A stretch of DNA of 64,000 nucleotides from Candidatus Hydrogenedentota bacterium (GTDB lineage: Bacteria > Hydrogenedentota > Hydrogenedentia > Hydrogenedentales > JAEUWI01), in contig JAEUWI010000006.1 of the NCBI GenBank assembly GCA_016791475.1, positions 1 through 64,000 of the forward strand, written 5' to 3'. Below are positions 59,075 to 64,000 of the stretch, piece after piece (the stretch's first letter is position 1; the number at the start of each line of letters is the position of its first letter). The notes under the pieces were generated by a model that saw only the letters and a list, made by a program, of their open reading frames with translations, searched no databases and had not been told where the DNA came from. A program made the translations under genes and the position numbers.

Positions 59075-60421
59075 ATGGAACGCAGAACGTTTATCCAATC
59101 CATTGCCGTAGGCGGCCTTCTCCCCGCCGCATCGGCCAGCGCACGAGCGCCGAAGAAAACATCGCCCATCCCCATTTCCGCGACGGAGTCTGCTGTCTAT
59201 ACCTCGCCCGATCCCGCGCGGGTCTGGGCGTATAGTCCCGGCCTGACGCTGCTGCCCTCGGGGCGTCTCGTGGCCACGATGGATCAGGGTGGCGATGGCG
59301 TTAAGGAACTTCCCGGTATTGAGACCGACGCCGATGGACGCCTGTGGGACGGCAAGGCCTACACCAGCGATGATCGGGGCAAAACCTGGCAGCACCGGAG
59401 TGACATGCCGCTGATTCATGCGCGGCCTTTCGCGGCTGGCGATGCGGTCTATGTCATCGGGCACAAGCGCGACCTGGGCATCATGCGCTCCACAGATGGT
59501 GGGGAAACTTGGGAGGAACCGGTGTGGTTTTCCAAAGGCGAGAAGTGGCACCAGGCGCCGTCGAACGTTCACTACACGCGCGGGCGGGTCTACCTGGTCA
59601 TGGAGCGGGTGCTGGAGCCGAATCTGCCCTATTGGGATGTCCACGTGATGGCGCCCGTGCTCATGTCCGCCGATGTAAACGACGATCTGTCGAAGCGGGA
59701 ATCGTGGACCTTCTCCAACGAACTCACCTTCAACGAGGCCATCGCGCAGCATGGCGCGCCGAATCTGATGGGTGTGCCCTTTTTCAGCGTGGGCAGCGTG
59801 GAAGCGCCCGGCTCAAAGATCAAACGGCCCATGTCGCCCATCGGTTGGCTGGAAACGAACGTGGTGCAGTTTGTGGACCCAGATCACCTGTGGTGCGATC
59901 CCTCGGGCCGCACCTTCCACCTCTGGGCCCGGGCGCACACGGGCGGCTCGGGCTATGCCTGCATTGCGAAGGTGGTGGAGGACGAACAGGGTGCACTCAC
60001 CGTGTCGCTGGAGCAGGCCCCTTCCGGCGCGACGATGCTCTATGTGCCGTGTCCCGGCGGCCAGATGAAGTTTCATATTCTCTACGACGACAAAACGAAG
60101 TTGTACTGGCTCCTCTCAACCCAGGCAACGGATTCCATGACACGCCCGGATCGTCTGCCGGAAAATCGCTTCAACCTGCCGAATAACGAGCGGCAGCGGC
60201 TGGTGCTCCATTTTTCGAAGAACTGCATCGACTGGATCTTCGCCGCGCGCGTGGCCGACACAGGCAACTTTGGCCAGAGTCGCCACTATGCCTCCATGGT
60301 CATCGACGGCGACGACATCCACGTGCTCAGTCGCTCCGGCGACCACCGCGCCCACGACGCGCACAATGGGAACTTGATCACCTTTCATACGGTGAAGGAT
60401 TTCCGGGATTTGGTGTACTGA
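59075..60421 (+). CDS. Tat-exported sialidase-like (BNR/Asp-box) protein
   Basis: The protein has 448 residues from ATG 59075, with AGGAA upstream. The N-terminus ERRTFIQSIAVGGLLPAASA is a twin-arginine signal. Asp-box motifs SDDRGKTW and STDGGETW mark a sialidase-type beta-propeller, and HARPFAAGDAVYVIG lies between them. Many such proteins in this kind of lineage are glycoside hydrolases or exo-sialidase-like proteins with unproven substrates. It stands before a DapA/NanA-family lyase, which would fit sialic-acid or related sugar breakdown, but this is inference. Confidence 0.8.
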   Translation: MERRTFIQSIAVGGLLPAASASARAPKKTSPIPISATESAVYTSPDPARVWAYSPGLTLLPSGRLVATMDQGGDGVKELPGIETDADGRLWDGKAYTSDDRGKTWQHRSDMPLIHARPFAAGDAVYVIGHKRDLGIMRSTDGGETWEEPVWFSKGEKWHQAPSNVHYTRGRVYLVMERVLEPNLPYWDVHVMAPVLMSADVNDDLSKRESWTFSNELTFNEAIAQHGAPNLMGVPFFSVGSVEAPGSKIKRPMSPIGWLETNVVQFVDPDHLWCDPSGRTFHLWARAHTGGSGYACIAKVVEDEQGALTVSLEQAPSGATMLYVPCPGGQMKFHILYDDKTKLYWLLSTQATDSMTRPDRLPENRFNLPNNERQRLVLHFSKNCIDWIFAARVADTGNFGQSRHYASMVIDGDDIHVLSRSGDHRAHDAHNGNLITFHTVKDFRDLVY

Positions 60422-60442
60422 GAGATGAGCTTTAAACCGGGC

Positions 60443-60510
60443 CGATAGGACCGATACGACGAATAGGACAGATGCTCAGGTCAATCGGTCCTATCCGTCC
60501 TATCCGTCCA
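60443..60510. repeat. Palindromic array of 9-bp units, copy 1
   Basis: The left half has three 9-bp units (CGATAGGAC, CGATACGAC, GAATAGGAC). The right half has three inverted units (ATCGGTCCT, ATCCGTCCT, ATCCGTCCA). The whole can fold into one hairpin. It sits between the sialidase-like gene and the DapA-family gene. A related array lies at 61654-61749. Confidence 0.7.
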
Positions 60511-60622
60511 CGACAGCCGCCGCCCGAAACATGCACCCAATGTTTCCCCTATGGCATAATTCCGCGCTGGCTCGATTTTTTTCACCAGCCCCGTAACACT
60601 CAACCGTAGGTAATCTTCCCCC

Positions 60623-61597
60623 ATGAAAGTTCCCGATCACATCCGCGGCAGCATCTCCCCCACCTTTACCGCGTTTAACGAAGACGGCACCCTGGACGAT
60701 CAGGGCCAGCGCAATTTCCTGGACTTCCTGGAGCGGCAGGGCGGCATCAACGCCTACTTCATCCGCGCGGGCATGGGCCAGATGTATTCCTTCAGCGTGG
60801 ACGATGTGAAGCAGCTCACGACCAACGTTTGCACGCACCTCAAGGGTAAGAAACCCGTGCTGGTCGGCTGCAACGGGGCCTGGAACCGGGACTACACCAA
60901 GCGGCCCGATCCCCAGGTCTTCATCCAGCAGGGCATCGAGCTGGGTAAATTTGCGAAGGACGCGGGCGCGGCGGGCGTGGTGCACACGATCCCCGAGGCC
61001 CTCTCCCTCGAAGGCACGAACCGGGAAGACCTGTTCATGCACTATTTCGGCACGCTGGCCGAAGCGGTCGATCTGCCGCTTTACATTTACCAGCCACCGG
61101 GCTCCAAAGCGGAATACCACCTCACCGGTCTCCTGCTGGCGAAGCTGGCGGCCATTGACAATGTCTGCGGCGCGAAGGTCTCTTCGCCCGATGCGGAGTT
61201 GATCTTCAACCTCGCCCATGGCACACGAAACGAAGAGTTCAGCTACATCGTGGGCTGCGAGACCGCCTTCTACGCCGGCCTCTATGCCGGCGCGAAAGCC
61301 GCCATCGGCCAGGGCACCATCCTCAACCCCCACATCCTCAACGCCGTGCAGAACCGCTACGACGCGGGCGACCGCGAAGGCGCCCTGGCGGCGCAAGAGT
61401 CGGTCAACGCCCTGTGCTACGGCTGCGGCAATCCCGTGGACTTCCTCAAGCGCTATTCCACGGAGCAGGGCTTCCCCATCAAGCCCTGCTTCCGCTCCAT
61501 GAACCCCAACCCCTACGGCACCGACCCCGTGCCCCTCACGGACGACGCCTACAACCGTTTCAAGGCGCAGTACGAAGCGGAAATCGCGAAGTACTGA
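60623..61597 (+). CDS. DapA/NanA-family (dihydrodipicolinate synthase-like) aldolase
   Basis: The protein has 324 residues, a TIM-barrel aldolase. The Schiff-base lysine is K185 in GAKVSSPD, and the catalytic-type Tyr is Y156 in YIYQPPG. The N-terminus GSISPTFTAFNEDGTLD matches the family. Members include dihydrodipicolinate synthase, N-acetylneuraminate lyase and keto-deoxy-sugar aldolases. The sequence departs from bona fide DapA around the substrate loop, and the neighbour is sialidase-like, so a sugar-acid lyase role is more likely. A strong terminator follows. Confidence 0.82.
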   Translation: MKVPDHIRGSISPTFTAFNEDGTLDDQGQRNFLDFLERQGGINAYFIRAGMGQMYSFSVDDVKQLTTNVCTHLKGKKPVLVGCNGAWNRDYTKRPDPQVFIQQGIELGKFAKDAGAAGVVHTIPEALSLEGTNREDLFMHYFGTLAEAVDLPLYIYQPPGSKAEYHLTGLLLAKLAAIDNVCGAKVSSPDAELIFNLAHGTRNEEFSYIVGCETAFYAGLYAGAKAAIGQGTILNPHILNAVQNRYDAGDREGALAAQESVNALCYGCGNPVDFLKRYSTEQGFPIKPCFRSMNPNPYGTDPVPLTDDAYNRFKAQYEAEIAKY

Positions 61598-61621
61598 TTA
61601 ACTTACATGAAATGCGCACGG

Positions 61622-61646
61622 CCCGGAAGCGATTCCGGGTTTTTTG
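61622..61646 (+). terminator. Rho-independent terminator after the DapA-family gene
   Basis: A perfect 7-bp stem CCCGGAA-GCGA-TTCCGGG is followed by TTTTTTGTTTT, 25 bp past the stop codon. Confidence 0.92.
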
Positions 61647-61653
61647 TTTTACG

Positions 61654-61749
61654 ATGGGTCTAATGGGTCCTATGAGTCGAATGGGTCTTATGAGAAAGAA
61701 AACCTATCGGATCCGACCCATACGACCCATACGACCCATACGACCCATC
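61654..61749. repeat. Palindromic array of 9-bp units, copy 2
   Basis: The left half has four units of the form ATGGGTCNT (61654-61689). The right half has four inverted units of CGACCCATA type (61714-61749). The array starts just past the terminator and reaches the LysR stop codon at 61748. The unit length and inverted layout match 60443-60510, although the bases differ in part. Confidence 0.75.
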
Positions 61750-62626
61750 AGCCCGCTTGCGCGGCCCGCTCCTTCAACATCTCCAGAAAAGCCCGCTGCG
61801 CCTTCGAGCAATAGGCACCGCGTCGCCAGACCGCGCCAAGGTTCACCGCCGGTAATCCCGCCATAGGGATGGCGCGCAGCTCCGTGTCGCCGGGGCGGAT
61901 GACCATCTCCGGCAGGAAGGACAAGCCCACGCCCTCGGCCACGTAGCGCTTGATCACTTCGAAGCTGCCGCTGTCCATCACCACCTGGGGCGTGAAATCG
62001 TGGCGCTGGAAATAGGCCCGTAGCATGGCGCCGGTGCGGGTCTCCTCTTCCAGCAGGATGAGTGGCTCCTTCACCAGCTTTTTGAGGGTGACTCTGCTCT
62101 GCGAGGCCAGGGCATGCCCGCGCGGTGCCACAAGCACGAAGCGCTGGCGGAAGAGCTGCGCTTCCTCCAGTTCGGGGTGGCCCGTGGGCAGCGTCACGAT
62201 GCCCAAATCCAGCGCGCCCGCCAGCACCTGCTCCGCAATCGCCGCGCTGCTCCGGTTCACCAGCACCAGATGGGTCTCCGGCATGATCGCCGAGAACTCA
62301 CGCACCAGCGGCGGCAACACATAGAGCGCCGTCGTGTCGCTCGTCCCCACGCGCAGCTCTCGGCTCGCGGCCGAATCAAAATCCGCCACCTCGTGGGACA
62401 GGCTCTCGACGGCCTGAAGGATGTCCCGCGCACGGGCATAGAGCAGCGCGCCCATGGGCGTCGGCCCGCCCGACTTTCGGTCGATGAGCGGATGTCCCGC
62501 CTCCCGCTCCAGTACTTTTAGTGCCTGGCTGATCGCCGGCTGGGAACGGTGCAAACGCTCCGCCGCCGCACGGAAGCTCCGGGTTTCGATAATGGCGCAA
62601 AGGCACCGCAGGGATTCCAGGGTCAC
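61748..62626 (-). CDS. LysR-family transcriptional regulator
   Basis: The protein has 292 residues from GTG 62626, which gives the usual start VTLESLRCLCAIIETRSF; the open frame extends to 62686. The N-terminal winged helix-turn-helix includes SFRAAAERLHRSQPAISQALKV. The C-terminal LysR substrate-binding domain covers about residues 90-280. It is convergent with the DapA-family gene, so regulation of that gene is possible but not shown. LysR regulators usually control a divergent neighbour, and the upstream gene here is on the same strand. Confidence 0.9.
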   Translation of the reverse strand: MTLESLRCLCAIIETRSFRAAAERLHRSQPAISQALKVLEREAGHPLIDRKSGGPTPMGALLYARARDILQAVESLSHEVADFDSAASRELRVGTSDTTALYVLPPLVREFSAIMPETHLVLVNRSSAAIAEQVLAGALDLGIVTLPTGHPELEEAQLFRQRFVLVAPRGHALASQSRVTLKKLVKEPLILLEEETRTGAMLRAYFQRHDFTPQVVMDSGSFEVIKRYVAEGVGLSFLPEMVIRPGDTELRAIPMAGLPAVNLGAVWRRGAYCSKAQRAFLEMLKERAAQAG

Positions 62627-62700
62627 TTCGGCAATTCCAATCCACGAGGCGCCACTAACGTGTTTCGCCCAGAGAACTTTGTCCAAACATTTGTGACCAT

Positions 62701-63864
62701 CTATCTCTCGTCCTCAATATTGCGCCACGTATCGATTACCACGGGTATGCCAGGGGTAATCACCGTTCCCGACCAGCCAAATGGATTCGGGGCGCGCTGG
62801 GCGTAGGAACATTCCAGCCAAAAGTTGTACTCTCCAGCGAAGACCCATCCGACGTCCCGTGGAAATTCAGTCTCGAATTCCAATGCATTGTCGCCCGAAA
62901 CCGCCCAACGTAGTTTTCGGGCCTGTTCGACGCCCGCCAAGGATGAGGCATCGTCGGATACGAATCCGACACTCCATTTCATGAAGTAGTCCCGCCAGGG
63001 CTTTAGGTCGGCTATTCCGCTACCTTCATTCGCCGACAGTTCGACCCTGAACCGGTAAGTCGTGACTTCAAACCCCTTTTCGTCTGGTGCGTTCATTTTA
63101 GAGGACACCGCGGTCAGGGTGGCAGACACTGGAGCGGGGCCTTTGTCGAACTTCGCGCGAGTCTGTCTTAGATAAGTCAGCGTAGCGCTCAAAGACATTA
63201 GTTCGCTTAACGGATTCTTGGCCTTCCATTGCGACTTTGGGGTACCAAATACATACGCCTTTGGCACGTCCCAATAGGCCTCTGAAAACCAGACCAGTAC
63301 TTCCTGCGCGCCATCCTTATCCAGATCGGTGACTTGAAATCGCTCGAATGCATAGATCTCTTTGAACTCATCTTTGAAAAGAACGGCGTCGCCTTGCACG
63401 AGACGCAGCTCACAACGCTCGGGAAAGAACACGTCGGTGCCCATCGTCGTCTCGACGACAAGACTGTCTTGAACGCCGTCGCTGCTGAAATCGCCGTCGA
63501 CTTTTTGTACAGAAACAGTACCCGGTTTCATCACCTCGCTGGATTTGTCTGCTTCCGTGTCGTCCTCAGAATCGTTCGGGCCATGCGCGCTGCCGATGAA
63601 AGCCTGAACGATGGCCCACTTCCCCTCTCTGGGCTCGAAGATTTTCACAAGATAGAGGTCCCAGCTCGCGTGGGACGAGTAAGGCTGTTCGATCTCATCT
63701 TCATGTATCAGCTCCAGATCACCATCGCCGTCCCAATCCTCCATGTGCAAGGACGCTCTGGAGCCCGTTGCGGGAAGCTCCCCTATCCGTCGAAATTCAC
63801 CAGCACCGGCCTGTGCGACCAGCAAAGCCACCAATGTTAAAACCAGCATCCACTTTGTCCGCAT
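62701..63864 (-). CDS. Secreted protein with VCBS/FG-GAP-like calcium loop
   Basis: The protein has 387 residues from ATG 63864, with a signal peptide (MRTKWMLVLTLVALLVAQAGAG). Near residue 44 is a calcium-loop-like DWDGDGDLELIHED; DLDKDGAQEVLVWF repeats the pattern near 175, as in VCBS/FG-GAP beta-propeller blades. The C-terminus RAPNPFGWSGTVITPGI is shared with the truncated gene upstream. The function is unknown. The start ATG follows the preceding stop directly (TAGATG). Confidence 0.75.
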   Translation of the reverse strand: MRTKWMLVLTLVALLVAQAGAGEFRRIGELPATGSRASLHMEDWDGDGDLELIHEDEIEQPYSSHASWDLYLVKIFEPREGKWAIVQAFIGSAHGPNDSEDDTEADKSSEVMKPGTVSVQKVDGDFSSDGVQDSLVVETTMGTDVFFPERCELRLVQGDAVLFKDEFKEIYAFERFQVTDLDKDGAQEVLVWFSEAYWDVPKAYVFGTPKSQWKAKNPLSELMSLSATLTYLRQTRAKFDKGPAPVSATLTAVSSKMNAPDEKGFEVTTYRFRVELSANEGSGIADLKPWRDYFMKWSVGFVSDDASSLAGVEQARKLRWAVSGDNALEFETEFPRDVGWVFAGEYNFWLECSYAQRAPNPFGWSGTVITPGIPVVIDTWRNIEDER

Positions 63865-64000
63865 CTATTCCGCCTCCTCTTTCGGCCCGGCATTCTCGAT
63901 CTTCACTTCTATGCGCGGCGTGATCAAGGTGCCGAACCACCCGAAAGGATTCGGCGCCCGCTCCACGCAGGGGCACTCCATCCAGAGTTCATACTCGCCG
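63865..64000 (-). CDS. Partial paralogue of the downstream secreted protein (C-terminus only)
   Basis: The minus strand from the window edge encodes 44 residues ending EEAE and a TAG at 63865-63867. GEYELWMEC and RAPNPFGWFGTLITPRI match GEYNFWLEC and RAPNPFGWSGTVITPGI of the next gene. It is therefore a tandem paralogue whose 5' part lies beyond 64000. Translation is probably coupled to the next gene because stop and start abut. Confidence 0.75.
   Translation of the reverse strand, partial: GEYELWMECPCVERAPNPFGWFGTLITPRIEVKIENAGPKEEAE

Noticed and set aside
60443-61749. CRISPR array
   Set aside because: The short 9-bp units are contiguous and arranged as inverted halves, with no unique spacers of 25-40 bp and no cas genes.

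Overview
The window is high-GC bacterial DNA with Gram-negative traits: an exosortase-type exopolysaccharide (EPS) locus, lipoproteins, Tat-type signals, a MoxR/VWA membrane operon and a sigma/FecR pair. The mix of gene types (redoxin-tailed FecR protein, DUF4159, caspase-like/TPR proteins, secreted sialidase-like and SGNH enzymes) suggests a Hydrogenedentota- or PVC-like lineage. This is inferred from gene content only, because no rRNA or ribosomal marker is present.

Layout. 1-3000: a scarred stretch with an IS256-type transposase remnant, a pyrophosphatase fragment, copies of a roughly 107-bp repeat, a two-gene segment bounded by inverted copies of a 17-bp motif, and a 189-bp element with 27-bp inverted ends. 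3028-3752: a helix-turn-helix/receiver regulator with its own promoter and terminator. 4178-6936: an ECF sigma factor translationally coupled to a FecR protein with a degenerate thioredoxin-like tail. 7020-22108: a co-directional operon encoding MoxR ATPase, DUF58, BatA-like VWA protein, DUF4175-like coiled-coil membrane protein, a second VWA membrane protein, DUF4159, a caspase-like/TPR protein and a lipoprotein. 22316-24649: an NfnAB-like fused oxidoreductase.

24796-55787 is all on the minus strand. Read in transcription order it holds a zinc-ribbon/Sel1 protein, a beta-helix lipoprotein, FkbM methyltransferase, Wzx flippase, methyltransferase, several glycosyltransferases, a Wzy-like polymerase, an amidotransferase, a PssD/Alg14-like subunit, a three-part Alg13-GT-exosortase fusion, EpsI, a Wzz/BY-kinase-like protein with an inserted MshEN-like region, and a giant PrsT-like TPR protein. 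Many neighbours overlap by 1-20 nt, as in an operon. The likely job is assembly and export of a surface polysaccharide coupled to exosortase protein sorting. The inserted MshEN-like region suggests c-di-GMP control, and two poly-G tracts near gene starts suggest phase variation.

56007-64000 holds a secreted SGNH/sialate-esterase-like enzyme, tRNA-Thr(CGT) and tRNA-Phe(GAA) with promoter and terminator, two tandem membrane paralogues, a Tat-exported sialidase-like protein, a DapA/NanA-family lyase, a convergent LysR regulator, and a pair of tandem secreted paralogues cut by the window edge. Two palindromic arrays of 9-bp units flank the DapA-family gene.

The most novel items are the glycosyltransferase-exosortase fusion, the BY-kinase with an inserted MshEN-like region, the poly-G tracts in the same operon, and the 9-bp-unit palindromes.
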